This document shows positions 1 through 11,133 of a stretch of DNA of 64,000 bases, piece after piece (positions within the stretch are counted from its first letter, which is position 1; each line of letters starts with the position of its first letter). The notes beneath the pieces are model-generated. The model was given only the letters and a program-made list of their open reading frames with translations. It was not told the origin of the DNA and ran no database searches. This DNA comes from Hirundichthys speculiger (taxonomy: Eukaryota; Chordata; Actinopteri; Beloniformes; Exocoetidae). Location: contig JAGFBZ010000860.1 in assembly GCA_018398805.1 (NCBI GenBank), forward strand, positions 973,501 through 1,037,500, written 5' to 3'. Position numbers and translations under genes: made by a program.

Positions 1-1
1 T

Positions 2-899
2 GGGTGAATTCCAATTCCAATTCTCTTAACCCTCAATCTCAAAAATGCGTGCTCCCGCTAAGTGCAAGTGATGTTCCCGATTCTAAGAACGTCAAATTAA
101 GGGACAAGTTTTTTTTTTCCTTTTTTAAAGATTTTTTTCGGCACTAGTAGCCTTTATTCAAAGTACAGAGAGAGGGGCAGAGAACGGGGAAGACACGCAG
201 CAAAGGGTCGATGAGCCGGGAGTCGAGCTAGCGACCAGTCGCATGAGGACTGTAGCCTCTTTATATGAGCCGCCTGCCCTAACCACTGCGCCACCGGGGC
301 GGCCCAAATTGAGGGACAAGTTTGAGGGCTGTATTGCCCTCAATATTGAGATTCTCCGGCACCACTATTGGAAGTAAGGGCTACCCAGAAGGCATTGGGT
401 AATTTAGCCAAGACATCTTTTAAAAGGATGGTGACAAAAAAAAGCTAGCTACAAATGTAAGTATCTTCGTAAATCTTAAAGATATAAATGTTATGAAACC
501 ATCTTTTTTCATGGATTAACATCGTTGCATAACATTTATTTTTTTACTTTGCGTTGTTTGCTGCCGGTCCCGGCCGGCTTCACGCTACTTGTATACCTTG
601 TTGTGTAGTGACGGAGAACTGAATAATGTATCCTCTATTGTGTTATTTGTTAATATTATTTAGAGAATATACAGCGCTCTTTTCAATGTTATCCCTGTGT
701 CATTTCAGGGAATACAGAGACAACACGGCTCTGATACATTTCAGTCTGAAGACGTAACTGCACTCAAGGGGTGTCCCATTTCTAAGTCACAAGATAGACC
801 TGACACTTACTTTCAAGGGTTAAGATTGAGGGCCAAAAATTGAGGGTTAAGGGCAAGGGTTGAGATTGAGGGTTAAGGGAGAAATTGGAATTCACCCTA
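2..899. mobile_element. Non-autonomous DNA transposon with GGGTGAATTCC ends, copy 1
   Basis: The left end (GGGTGAATTCCAATTCC, followed by AACCCTCAATCTC) is mirrored at the right end (GAGATTGAGGGTTAAGGGAG, then GGAATTCACCC), giving long imperfect terminal inverted repeats. A second copy with the same ends lies at 16510-17543. No transposase frame survives. A tRNA-derived SINE sits inside at 112-304. The superfamily is not certain; no clear TSD can be checked because the left flank is the window edge. Confidence 0.7.
112..304 (-). mobile_element. tRNA-derived SINE nested in the GGGTGAATTCC element
   Basis: On the minus strand the head reads GGGGCGGCCCGGTGGCGCAG and continues TGGTTAG, a tRNA-like A box, followed about 50 bases later by a degraded B box (CTAGCTCGACTCC). 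The body ends in TCTCTCTGTACTTTG and an A-rich tail (the T-run at 110-127 on plus). It is flanked by a direct repeat of about 19 bases with one mismatch (CAAATTAAGGGACAAGTTT at 93-111 and CAAATTGAGGGACAAGTTT at 305-323), the mark of LINE-driven retroposition. Confidence 0.85.
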
Positions 900-1395
900 C
901 AGCAAATGAATATAGAAATATACAGCAATAGGACCAGTTTGCACAAAGGTTTTATCAACCAATATTAAAAAAGTATTTATAAAACACACAGGTGGTCAGT
1001 ACACTGTTTATTAAGTTTAACGTGACAAGTTGTGCTTTGGAAATTAAAAAGTACAGCCTCAGCTGCGGCCCTTTCTTCTATATATTCCAAATATTTACAA
1101 CCTTTTGAGTCCAAGTCAGCAAATGTAATACTAAATTCTTCTACAGTGGAAATGAAAACTCTGCATGAACAGCATAATGTTATGACACAAATGAATTGCC
1201 TCGGGGGGGGGGGGGGGTAAACTCATTCCGTCTAAGGGCGCTGAACAAAACACAGATATTGGGGTGTACATTTTGAATTACTGCAGGTCCCCTGCAAACA
1301 GAGGCCCGTTCAGTCTTTATATTGGCAAGATAAGGTGCAGTTTATGAGCTGGAGATAGTAAATTACTGTCGTTTACACTGATGAAGACGACACAT
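900..1395. other. Unassigned non-coding stretch
   Basis: No recognisable gene or repeat family is seen apart from a run of 15 G at 1203-1217. AT-rich, with short chance open frames only. Confidence 0.5.
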
Positions 1396-1660
1396 GCTAC
1401 CATCTATGCATCAGGGTTTTCAGGAGGAGGAGCCAGGTGCAGGAGGAGTGGCAACAAAGTTCTTTATTCAAAACAAAACCAAGACTGACCTTCAAGGAAT
1501 CATGGATGGAGACGAATATATACCCACATACAGGAGCAGGGACACAGGTGTGAACAATCAGGGCGGGAGGGACCAAGAGAGGTAAAACTGAACTCAACAC
1601 AGAAAGAAACTGAGCCTCAAAGTAAAACAGGAAGTTCAGTTAGGGCACAAGGAAGACAAG
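1395..1660 (-). mobile_element. Degraded LTR-like fragment
   Basis: The phrase CTCAAAGTAAAACAGGAA (1617-1634) matches the LTR copy at 11134-11610 and, on the opposite strand, the copies at 2463 and 54905 (TTCCTGTTTTACTTTGA). The rest is too diverged to place. Both ends are missing. Assignment rests on this shared block and on similar A-rich flanks. Confidence 0.35.
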
Positions 1661-2461
1661 AAGACTGTCACTCGCTTGATAAGAGTCGTGCGGGCTTCTC
1701 GGTGAAGCAGCAGAGCTTCCTGTCCCACCTCGTCAACACCTAAAAAAAGGCTTCCTATACACATTTCCAACTGCTACCACCAGAAATTAGAGATGATACA
1801 GTTGTTTTCAGCAGACGGTTTTGCTGATACAGTGAAATACGTTCATTTTCCTCTTTTTTTTCTGATCTCAAGTCTCACTGGGAGCATTTCAAAAGTGGAA
1901 CACTTGCCAGCACCACCTCCTCGTCTGGATTCTGATTTTACCTCAAGGTTTGGCGATAGCCTGAACCTTTACACCTCCTCATAAGGAGGTCTCTGGGCGG
2001 AGTTTAAACTACATTATGAGCTTTGTGAGCACGCCTCCCACCTTCACTAACATAACACAAGGTCTTATGAAAAAAAGTTTTATGAGGCGTTCCTTAATCT
2101 GGAGCTGATTTTTAGTGAAGATGTGATTTATGTGCAAATCTATTCACAGATTTATGAAGACTCCATGGATGAGACCCACTGTCTTTAAAATGTGACTTTG
2201 CTCTGTTCGTTATCATGCTAAGCGGTAAGTAATTCACACCTGTACAGTTGTCATGGATGTAAAATCTAATTGTGGAGACCAAAACAGATTTTTTTTAGCA
2301 TCTTAAACATACCTTGAATGTCTGCAACAAAATACCAGCAGTTAAATACATGTTCAGAAGGACAGACAGAATAAAACACGAATCCGATCTGTCTTTTTTT
2401 ATTTTTCCAGATTAAAAAAAACAAAACAAAACAAAAACTTTAATGCTGTTGACAACACATT
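1661..2461. other. Unassigned non-coding stretch
   Basis: No repeat family recognised. A minus-strand donor-like GTGAGACTT near 1877 lies beside a short open frame, and a plus-strand donor-like GTAAGTAAT at 2225 follows a stretch with stops in all frames. Neither is strong enough to call an exon. Confidence 0.4.
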
Positions 2462-2462
2462 T

Positions 2463-2832
2463 TGTTATGGTGTGCATTTGAGTGGGACTTGCTTCCTGTG
2501 TTTTTCCCTCTGTTTCTGAGTTTTGATAGTGTCTGGTCTCGTCCCCCTGTCTCTAGTCTACCGTGTTCCTGTTTTACTTTGAAGGTTTTCAGCTTTACTT
2601 CCCTCTGTGATTACCCTGAGTGTTTGCACCTGCCTCTCGTTTGTCCCTCTGCATATTTAAGCCTTGTCTGCCCCTGTTATTTTGCCTGTTGTACCGTTTC
2701 CAACGTCTGCTGCCACCCTGTGTGTTTTTGCGTATCCCCGTTCGATCCTGGCTTCTGTTTCCTGTTCCTCCCGTCTCATCTTCCCATGGATTTACTTTAT
2801 TTTCGCTGATTAAAGTTTTGAGTATTTTTTTT
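2463..2832 (+). mobile_element. LTR fragment, plus orientation
   Basis: Starts TGTTATGG (compare TGTCATGG of the copy at 11134-11610) and shares the blocks TTCCTGTTTTACTTTGAAGG, CTGCACCTGCCTCTCGTTTGTCC-type sequence and TATTTAAGCCTTGTCT with the copy at 54905. TATTTAAG could be the LTR TATA-like box and ATTAAA at 2810 its polyadenylation signal. The 3' end carrying CA is missing. Confidence 0.55.
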
Positions 2833-2881
2833 TGTAAACTTTATTACAAGGAGATTTTTTTGTTTGAAATAACCCTCCTCT

Positions 2882-3241
2882 AGCACGGTGGTCAGCACTG
2901 TTGCCTCACAGCTAGAAGGTTCCTGGTTTAAACATCAGCAGGTCTTTCTGTGTGGAGTTTGCATGTTCTCCCCGTGCTTGCGTAGGTTTCCTCCGGGTAC
3001 TCCAGCTTCCTCCCACAGTCCAAAGACATGCATGTTAGGTTGATTGGTGGTTCTAAATTGCCCGTAGGAGTGATTGTGAGTGTGTGTGGTTGCTCGTCTG
3101 TATGTGGCCCTGTGATGGACTGGCGACCTGTCCAGGGTGGACCCCTGCCTTTCGCCCGTAGACGGCTGGGATCGGCTTCAGCAGATACCCATGACCCTAC
3201 AGAGGATTAAGCAGATAGATAGATAATGGATGGATGGATGA
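2882..3241 (+). mobile_element. SINE with (ATGG)n tail, near full length
   Basis: Contains a tRNA-like head (TAGCACGGTGGTCAGCACTG), the widespread fish body motif CTCCCACAGTCCAAAGACAT, then GTGATGGACTGGCGACCTGT, and ends in TGGATGGATGGATG. Related copies: 23828-24148 (plus), 47628-47979 (minus), and fragments at 13150-13220, 26455-26525 and 43360-43520. I recognise the family by its body but am not certain of its formal name. Confidence 0.85.
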
Positions 3242-3399
3242 CCCTCCTCTCCTGCCTTTTTGGGTCCACCATCCACAGCACCACCACCTCTACACAATAC
3301 GACATATTCATGCAAACGAAATCAAACTGTTTTAAAACAAGGAACATTCAACTTCTGTTATTCTCCTTAGCTTGTGGAGGATAACAGAAAAACATACCC

Positions 3400-3401
<2 letters not shown>

Positions 3402-3444
<43 letters not shown>

Positions 3445-3541
3445 ATATATATATATATATATATAATACCCTAACCCTATGTATATGTGTATGATATATA
3501 TATATATATATATATATAGATATATATATATATATATATAG

Positions 3542-3580
<39 letters not shown>

Positions 3581-3594
3581 AATATATATATATA

Positions 3595-3626
<32 letters not shown>
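3402..3626. repeat. Long imperfect (TA)n microsatellite
   Basis: About 220 bases of alternating TA broken by short interruptions, including one that reads TACCCTAACCCTATG. Such tracts are self-complementary and prone to replication slippage and assembly error. Confidence 0.95.
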
Positions 3627-3627
<1 letters not shown>

Positions 3628-3677
3628 TAGCTCTAGTTTTAACTATTTCAAAATGACAATAATCAAAAGCACTACAG

Positions 3678-4321
3678 CATGTGTCAAACACAAGGCCCGC
3701 GGGCCAAATGTGGCCCGCCACGTCATGTTATGTGGCCCTCTAGAGCTTGGGCATGATTGGCTTAAATTTTAAACCAAAATTTTAAGACTTAAAATTAGCT
3801 TAACCGCTTTAAAGCGCATATTGACAATAAACTACATCTCCCATCATGCATTCCGTCGTTACCAACAACGATAACAGTAGCTATAAGCAAGACGATTTTT
3901 CGGAACATGTCTAAGAAAAGAAAAATTGATGCACAAGGAAGGCAGTTTCATGAATGATGGGAAAACAACAGTATGTCTTTTGTGTTATGAGGCAGTGTCA
4001 GTCGTGAAAGAGTTTAATCTACGTCGGCATTTTGACAGTAAACACGGAACTAAGTATTTTAGCCTACAAGAAAAACAAAGAAACCAAGGTAATGGATAAT
4101 CTTAAAACCACAAACCCTGAGTTTAACATAATAATGAGTTAAATATTTGAAACTTGAATACATAATAAATAGAGAAACTGTTATTTAACACCATAATAAG
4201 GTGTAGTTTAATTTATTTTGATTTACATTGCATTTTGTTACAGTTATGTTGTCAATCTGTCCCTTCGAGGGCCACCATGATGCTGATGTGGCTTTCGGTG
4301 AAAATGAGTCTGACACCTCTG
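3678..4321 (+). mobile_element. hAT element with BED-finger relic, copy 1
   Basis: Ends read CATGTGTCAAACAC on the left and, on the opposite strand, CAGAGGTGTCAGACTC on the right; the same ends bound the minus-strand copy at 22736-23404. The flanking octamers CACTACAG (3670-3677) and CTCTACAG (4322-4329) agree at 7 of 8 positions, as expected for a hAT target-site duplication. Inside is the broken start of a BED-finger transposase (3907-4096). At about 640 bases it is a deletion derivative. Confidence 0.75.
3907..4096 (+). pseudogene. Broken N-terminus of a BED-zinc-finger hAT transposase
   Basis: The frame opens MSKKRKIDAQGRQFHE, typical of the start of hAT transposases with a BED finger, then meets a stop. 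After a one-base shift it continues with VCLLCYEAVSVVKEFNLRRH and further to a second histidine. That gives the C-x2-C pair and the H-x4-H pair of a BED DNA-binding finger. The catalytic core is absent, so this cannot make a working transposase. The same fragment appears on the minus strand at 16857-16975 and 23060-23175. Family-level assignment is firm; the exact hAT lineage is not determined. Confidence 0.7.
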
Positions 4322-4388
4322 CTCTACAGTATAAGGAGTATAAATATAAAACCATGATGTGAAGCACTTTGTGGAACCTGGATAAGGT

Positions 4389-4389
<1 letters not shown>

Positions 4390-4482
<93 letters not shown>
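4390..4482. repeat. (TA)n microsatellite
   Basis: About 90 bases of nearly pure alternating TA with one TT break. Confidence 0.95.
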
Positions 4483-5041
4483 CGGAGCTATACTACATAT
4501 ATATGTAGTTATTAAACATGTTCATGCCTCCATGCTTCTCCAGCCAGCCTGTTAGCCTCATACAGGTACAGTGTGTTCCCGCTGTTAAACATACGTCTCA
4601 GTTTGTTTTTCTTTCAGTGACTAATCTCGCCTCTGATTGAATCGTAAGTGAGAAAGCGGTGTCGGTGAACGACCTAATCAACCCCCCACTAACACACCAT
4701 GGGAATGCTCGCCACAAGCACTAAGTGAATCTGAAAAGAACAAATTAAATTAAATTCAACTTGAATCAAGGTCAAAAAAACAGCGCAGGCTCTAGACAGT
4801 TATCCTTCAGTTTTTATTAGTTTCTGTTAAGGCCAGTCAATCAAGCCCTGACTCTTACTTATGCTGACACTTGGAAAAATATGAAATCTGCTTCAACACA
4901 CAGGGAATAGATGAAATTTTACTTAAAAAGAGAGAGAAGTTCAGAAAATTCTCTGGTCAAGGATTACCTTTGTTGAAAGAGAAATAAAAGTCTAGTCAAA
5001 CTTGATGAAAAGACAGGAATGAAAAGGTCTTAAATTCATAC
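4483..5041. other. Unassigned stretch next to a candidate exon
   Basis: No repeat recognised. It would be the downstream intron of the minus-strand candidate exon at 5042-5112. Confidence 0.4.
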
Positions 5042-5112
5042 CGATGGTGACATAACTCCACTGTTAGAAGCAGCAGCGTAGGAGGGCGTCTGCAAGGCCG
5101 CTGGACCAAAGG
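5042..5112 (-). CDS. Candidate internal coding exon of an unidentified minus-strand gene
   Basis: Read on the minus strand, a strong 3' splice site (ATCTGTTGTCCTCAG) is followed by 71 bases that are GC-rich compared with the AT-rich surroundings, then by a good 5' splice site (GTATGAAT). One frame, with two leading bases completing a split codon, is open throughout: it starts FGPAALQTPSYAAASN and ends SGVMSPS. The other frames are a proline/leucine-rich one and one with a stop. The serine/alanine/proline-rich composition fits a disordered region of a regulatory protein. I cannot name the gene. A chance splice-like pair is possible, but this is the best exon candidate in the window. Confidence 0.42.
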
Positions 5113-5303
5113 CTGAGGACAACAGATAAAGTATTTAAAAATAACAACACGAACAATTGGGAAAACTTCAACCTTCATTGACTGAGTGTGTGTTTTCTTA
5201 GGCCCGTATATCTTATTCGCTTATGTGAAATTGTTACACTATACAAAGTCACTCAGTTCTCCAAATATGTGTACAGTGTTGTAAAGAAATGGGTACTATT
5301 GCA

Positions 5304-5760
5304 TAGGGATGCACGATAACTGTTTTTTAAAATCGATACCTTTCAGCTCCTAAAGGCCGATACCGATAACACACATATACCTAAGATCATTACATCAATA
5401 CTATGAACAAAACCAAAAATAGTTTTGACTCTTTAAATGAACAGATATTTATTTTTTCCATTGAAAAACTATTGGCAAGCCTCTCAAACATTTTCGTAAA
5501 GCTATTAAACAAACCTATTTGATATCTCACATCAACTTAAATAAGGTTCATTACTGACTGATATAAAAAATAAAGGCTCCTTGAACTGATGAAAATACAT
5601 GCATCAGAATTACAAACTTAAAAGGATTTACATTTACATTTAAAGGATTTTTGACTTTTGGTTCCATTCAAATTAATACCTTTGATTGAAGTAAATGAGG
5701 TTCAGTAGTTTTTTTTTTTTAAATCTCATGGAAGCTTTAGATGAGAGAGACGAGGGAGAG
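5304..5760 (+). mobile_element. hAT-like element, one end only
   Basis: Begins TAGGGATGCACGATAACTG and soon has a cluster of ATCGATACC/CCGATACCG motifs, the pattern of hAT non-autonomous elements with GGATGCACCGATA ends. No matching right end is found; it runs into a fragment of another hAT family at 5775. Confidence 0.5.
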
Positions 5761-5774
5761 GGGAGGGGAGGGGA

Positions 5775-6288
5775 TGATTTTTTAATCTAACACAAATAAA
5801 TTAAAAAAATTCTGTTCTTTTTTATATTTCAATTTTAGACTTGGATCAAAACTGAATTTGTTTAATAAACCAGGACTGGACTTTCTATTGTCATTACACA
5901 TCTGTGCCACTAGATGGAGCCACACTGCAGTAACCAGCTAGAGAACAGCAGGACAGTGAACACATGGAGCAGATCTGATGGAACATGGAGGAATGACGTG
6001 AAAGTTTTGTTACAGTCCAGAATTTTCTTTTTCAGACAGAATTGTTAATATTGCTACCTGAGTTGCTACCTGAACTGTAAAGTTCACAGATTTTTACCGT
6101 TCTCCATGTCTGTTTTAGCTTTACTGCATGTTTCCTGCCAATTCTTTTCTAGTTCCGCAGCAGCCAGTAACAGACTTTTCAAAACAAAAGCATGTGAGCA
6201 ACATTCTTTATTGCTCGATAAAATAATTGTCGACGTTAATAAATTAATGAGTTAACGCGATAATAACGCATTAACTTGCCCAGCCCTA
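5775..6288 (-). mobile_element. hAT family with TAGGGCTGGGCAA ends, truncated copy
   Basis: The right boundary (GATAATAACGCATTAACTTG then CCCAGCCCTA) is the family's TAGGGCTGGGCAAGTTAACG end in reverse. The body shares TCTAGCTGGTTACTGCAGT and TAGCAATATTAACAATTCTG with five other copies in this window. The far half is missing. No coding capacity. Confidence 0.8.
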
Positions 6289-9079
6289 GTTTAAATAATA
6301 CATGTAGAAGACATTAAGTTTTGGAGTGTGATTAACATACCAGACAAAAAACAAGTTGATCATGTAAGGTGAGTGTTATCTAGATAGGCCTTTGTCTACC
6401 AATGTTAATTCAGTTAGAAAACTCACAGTTCTAATGACAGCTCAGTCCCCCCCAGTTTAAAAATCCTATCTGCGCCCTTGGGTATTATTAACTGTTTTTA
6501 ACAATATTTTTAACCATTTAAATGTTTTTCACATAAATTCTGCATTTGAACTCTTTTGCAATGAATTTGAAATCATTAAGTATGAAAGAACTTTACATTT
6601 ATAGCTTATTAATGAATTAATTCTGCTCTCGTTCTTTTTTTTACTGACTGATTTTATTAACTGTTTTTAAACTGCTTTTAGTGTCTATTTTCACTGCATC
6701 GTGAATTTATTCAACCTGACAGCATTTTAATAAAAAACAATCACAAAATCAAAGATGCATCTCTTCAGAAATGCTTCCAAAAATTACTTCAAATTTCAGT
6801 CGTCAGTCTGCCCATGTTCTCATTACGAACTTGACACAGGCGACCCAAGAACAGCAGAGTGAACAGCTACAGAAGACGTGTGCTGGTCTGAACGCTGGCG
6901 TGACCGCATCCTAGCACGGCTACATCTGGCCAATAGCGTCTCTGCCCGAGCTGAAGATGCCACTGATAGGTGCAGCAGCAGAGCCTTGATCAGTGAAGGC
7001 CATCCCCAGGTTCTTCGCTTCTACTGTGATGTCTCATATCAAGACTCTTCATGAGCTGATTCATGTCGAACGCCTCTCAATTCTACTTCATGCTCATCCA
7101 CCTGCAGAGTCTGTCAAAAAAGATCAGAGGCTGAAACTGAGCACCAGTGTTGTTGAGAAATCTACTAAATCAATGCTTTTTCAAAGTAGGATCAGTTTTC
7201 CCTTACCGCTGACTTTAAGAACCAGACCTAACTCGATCAGATGTAAGGCCTCGCTCAAACAAGACTCCTCAAACCTGAGAAAACACCCAAAGCTTTCCAC
7301 AAAAATCTTTTCATTCCTCAGCCTCCGAAGAAAGTTAAAAGATGAAATAATACTCCAGCAGCAGGGGAAATGAGAATAGTTTCATGCGTTAATGCGCCAT
7401 AAAACGTGACTTGATCCTCATCTCAGTCACAGTCGTTTAAAGACGCAATGGTCCTTGCTCATAAAGCGTGAGAAAAAGCGAATTTGTGTTCAGATTGAAA
7501 TTTACGACTTTGTTCTGGCATTGTTGAAGTTACAAACACCTGTGATCACATGTAGAGCTTAAACATGCACTTTATAACTGAAATGGTCTGATATTTTTAA
7601 GCTTGTGGGCCAACAAACTTTAAGCTCAAGATTTGAGCTTAACGTCGGAGTTTCCTGTTGACTTGTCGATGTCCCCTGAGGTTTGATTCCTGACAGAGAG
7701 GTCTGTCCAAGTATAGAGCCGACATGGTCGTCTGCGGCAGAGAGTTTTGTCAGAGCAGAGAAATGCATTTTTTGTGTCCGGCTTTTTATCAAACAATTTT
7801 TACTTCACATCTTGAACGCTTGATTGGACAGGAGACAAGGCACTAAGTGGCGTCGTCACCTCTTTCCTGGCCTGTGCCCTGCTGTAGCCCACTAACAGAG
7901 AAAAATAAACTATTTTTTCTTTGCTCCACTTCAGTTAAGATTATTATTGTTTTCTTGTTGCATCAGGTCATTTTGGGTAAAAAAAAAAAAAAGATTTTTG
8001 CCACAAGCTTCTAGGCCAAGAAGCTCATTCGCCATTTCATTTTCTGTGTAAAAACTGCAGCCAAGCGGCGGAAATTGTTTGTGGCTTTAAAAAATCTAAG
8101 TATCCAGCCTATCTTCTAACGTCTTATTTCGAAGAAATGAGAGTGAACTACATTGTCTGGGGCAGCTGAAGACTTTAATTAATCGCAGTCCTCACATCAT
8201 CACCTCAGCTCGGTATGGGTCACCCTGAGTGAAACTAGACAGTTTTGAGACGCGAGTTAAAGAGCGATTCGATTGCTGTCCGTAGTCGTATTAAACACAG
8301 CCTGGTTTTCAGCAGAAAAACCTTCATAAGATGTGAGCAGAACAGTTCCATCCATCCCTGCAATTCAGTTGTAGTGACATCTCTCTTCTCTCATCCAAGG
8401 ACCATTTTGAAATGGATGATTGCCAGTTGTGACACCCCGGTGTTACGACGACTGGTGAGAAAAGTAGCAACGAGGCAACATGACCGGTGGTTGGTGGATA
8501 CAGGTGGCAGCTGATGGCTGATGTCGCCCATCTGAAGTATCAAACTCAAACCTTGAGCCTATTTTACTAGAGAAGTTGATACAGATGAGAGGAGTTGATG
8601 GTTTCTAGGTGTATTAACCTGAGACTGTGGCCTCTTTATGTTTGTTTCCATTATGGTTAACGTCAGGTTTTCATAAGGATGGAGAATCTGTATTTATTTA
8701 CTTTAGGTAAGTGCTATTTTATGACTTGAATAATAATTACATCAGTTTCTAATACATAAAAGCAAAGCATCAAAAAAGGAAAAAATGTTAGAGTAGTATG
8801 TGGTTTGTAGGAGCTAATAGTGAATTGGTTTGGTAAATTAAAAACAGATTCTGCCTACAACTTCATTTCCATAAAAAATAACCATAATGCCAAGGTTTAA
8901 ATCACACTCTTATTATTAACACCTACTTTAGGTCTAGAACAAACTGTTCTAGGGGGCTTTCTGAGCCAGGTCAGAGCTGGTTCATCTTTGAAAAGTTTTA
9001 AGAATTGATCACTTTTACACTAGAAATCCATGTCAACACGTACTAACGTCTCTTTCAAAGTGGTCTGAAGCCCCCGCTC
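6289..9079. other. Long unassigned stretch
   Basis: No repeat family is recognised. A 126-codon open frame at 6993-7373 has no domain or family signature I know, and its composition (K, S and L rich, no glycine) looks like chance. A plus-strand GTGAGTGTT at 6369 follows a short open frame but lacks a good 3' splice site. Confidence 0.45.
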
Positions 9080-9281
9080 TTAGGCCCCGATTGTACACTT
9101 CCCCTTACCTTTTAACACTAGCCATTACCCACATAGGAACCTCTGCTAATCGCTAATGCAATCTTCCGCTTGCTAAAGCCGCTACCCGTTATGCCACCTC
9201 CCTTACTCGCTTTGTAGGTGTGGCAATGGGTGTGTCTTTTGCTCTTTCCCCAAACTCTGGTGCGATTGCGGTTTTAGGGTT

Positions 9282-9316
9282 GCGGGTAGCGGGTGGTCAG
9301 ACCACCCGCTACCCGC
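9282..9316. repeat. Near-perfect palindrome inside the Harbinger-type element
   Basis: Seventeen bases, GCGGGTAGCGGGTGGTC, are followed after one A by their exact reverse complement. The short copy has the equivalent palindrome with a 12-bp perfect stem at 26096-26120. Such a sequence can extrude as a hairpin in DNA or RNA. Confidence 0.95.
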
Positions 9317-9372
9317 CACCTGCATGTCGATGTGTACAAAAGTGTGTCCAAATGGAATCAATGTGTGTCCAC

Positions 9373-9654
9373 TAGAGATGCGCGGATGACGTATATTTTA
9401 ACCCGCACCCGCTTCTTAAAATCTCTATCCGCCCGCTATCCATTTGCAGGAACGTTTTTTCACCAATTTTCAAAACCGAACTGACCCGCCATCCTTTTTA
9501 ATAATATGTAAAATATTTTTTCTTATTATTATTATTTAAGTGCTTCAACCGCAGCCCGCCCGAATTTAATTAAACTATTATTTTTTGACGAGTCATCCAC
9601 CCGATATGCGGATTATCCGCTCCGCCCGCGGGTGCGCGGTACCGCGCATCTCTA
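9373..9654. mobile_element. hAT MITE with perfect 8-bp TSD
   Basis: Inverted ends TAGAGATGCGCGG and CCGCGCATCTCTA bound 282 bases rich in CCCGC/GCGGG. The octamer GTGTCCAC occurs directly on both sides (9365-9372 and 9655-9662). This is diagnostic of hAT insertion, and the intact TSD shows it landed after the host Harbinger-type element was in place. Confidence 0.92.
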
Positions 9655-9870
9655 GTGTCCACCTGGTCACATGTGGACGTGCACAAACGGCTCTACCTCT
9701 CGAATTAACTCTTGTATAAAAAGCTTAATTTGGTCTCAGTTGAACCCCCGAGAAAATAGCAGAGATTGTCTTAAACGGCTTGCTCGCCAGTTAAACCATT
9801 GACGACCAGAGCGTGTTTACTGGGAGGATACCAACTATTTGGGACTTTCAGGTAGCCAATAGGAATTGTC

Positions 9871-9876
<6 letters not shown>

Positions 9877-9959
<83 letters not shown>
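9877..9959. repeat. A-run followed by (TA)n
   Basis: About 30 consecutive A, a short linker, then about 45 bases of alternating TA. The run length is likely to be variable and unreliable in assembly. Confidence 0.95.
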
Positions 9960-9962
<3 letters not shown>

Positions 9963-10294
9963 TGCAGAGGAGGAAGGAAGGAAGAGGAGGAAGCTCTGCA
10001 GCAGAGTCCCAGACGAGCTGCACACAAGAGCTGCTCCAGTCTGGATGAAAAGACGCTCCATAGCGGTTTGCGGGTAGTGCAACCTGCTCTTAAAGGCAAC
10101 GGCTACTGACGCACTGGTTGGTTTAACGTGGAACACCCTAACCACTCCTATGCATGAAGTAGTGGGTAGCGCAGGTGGGATAGTGGGTCTAGCAAGGTGG
10201 AAGATTCTGTGTCTTTTGCAGGGTAACGTGCCTCCCGCTATCCGCTATCCCTTCATAGCTGCTTTAGGAGATCTGGTGGAATATCGGGCCCTTA

Positions 10295-11133
10295 GGGTAC
10301 ACTGATATTGTGTAGAGGATGGGGCAGTGTAAAAGGACAAAACCCGTGTCTGTTGTTCATTGAAGGTTGTAGTAAACGACGGTTCGTGAGAGCTCCTTTC
10401 TAAGCCGACTGGCATTTCCAAATGCTGACCGGTATTTATGATGCTACAAACACGATTAACAGCATACCTTTTGGTTTGAGTAGGATCCATTAACACCAGT
10501 GGGTGACCCAACAATGTTTATTATTGAAATACAACCACCTTTTCTGAATTCATTTAAAACCAGTCGTTGTAAAGAAAGATGGGAATCCTGCAAGAGTTTG
10601 ATCCGGATCCTGATACCGTAATCAGTTCTGCATATCAGCCAGATTCTTTATCTCATCAATTCCAGACTCAGTTTCATTGAGGAAACAAATATCCCAATGA
10701 CGGTTTATGTACTAAACACAACTGCTTCGCTGCAATAATGCAACATCTCTGCAGGTTGCAGCAGTATCTCCATGATAACGACAACTGCAATGCAGCTGCA
10801 CACAGCAGTGAGTCTGTGTTTGTTGCATGTCAAAATTAATGTCTTATCTCATGTCTTCCTGTTGATTTTGTTATGTATGTTTTCAGTCCCTGTCAGCACT
10901 GATAATGGAACCGATAAATGTAATGGTGTTGGCTTTGCGCTGCAGAAAGAAATGATGAAATTACAGAACAACCAGCCGGTGATAATTACTCTGGTACATA
11001 TTAACTCCACAATCCTGGGCTTCAGGCCTTTGCCTTCAGCTCTTTAGAGACTGACAATAAGATGCTGTTTATGTAGCAAACTTTTAACATGTTTGTAAAG
11101 GTTTTTTTTTTTTTTTTATAATGGTAAACCTTT
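10295..11133. other. Unassigned stretch
   Basis: No repeat recognised. An open frame at 10772-11047 begins with a hydrophobic stretch resembling a signal peptide, but has no family signature and no splice context; I do not call it a gene. Confidence 0.4.

Larger units (their letters stand above)
9083..10291. mobile_element. PIF/Harbinger-type element, long form
   Basis: Ends (GGCCCCGATTGTACACTTCC on the left; CTGGTGGAATATCGGGCC on the right) are inverted and are flanked by TTA on both sides (9080-9082 and 10292-10294), the 3-bp TSD of PIF/Harbinger elements. A short form with the same ends and the same internal palindrome lies at 25871-26164. The long form carries a nested hAT MITE (9373-9654) and an A-run plus (TA)n array (9877-9959). 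No transposase is visible. Confidence 0.75.

Noticed and set aside
112..304. tRNA gene on the minus strand
   Set aside because: A and B box-like motifs are present but no cloverleaf can form, and the tail and TSD show a SINE.
6993..7373. 126-codon open frame as a gene
   Set aside because: No domain, biased composition and no supporting context; consistent with a chance frame.
9771..10145. 124-codon minus-strand frame
   Set aside because: Most of it is translation of the poly-A and (TA)n tract (runs of F and alternating I/Y).
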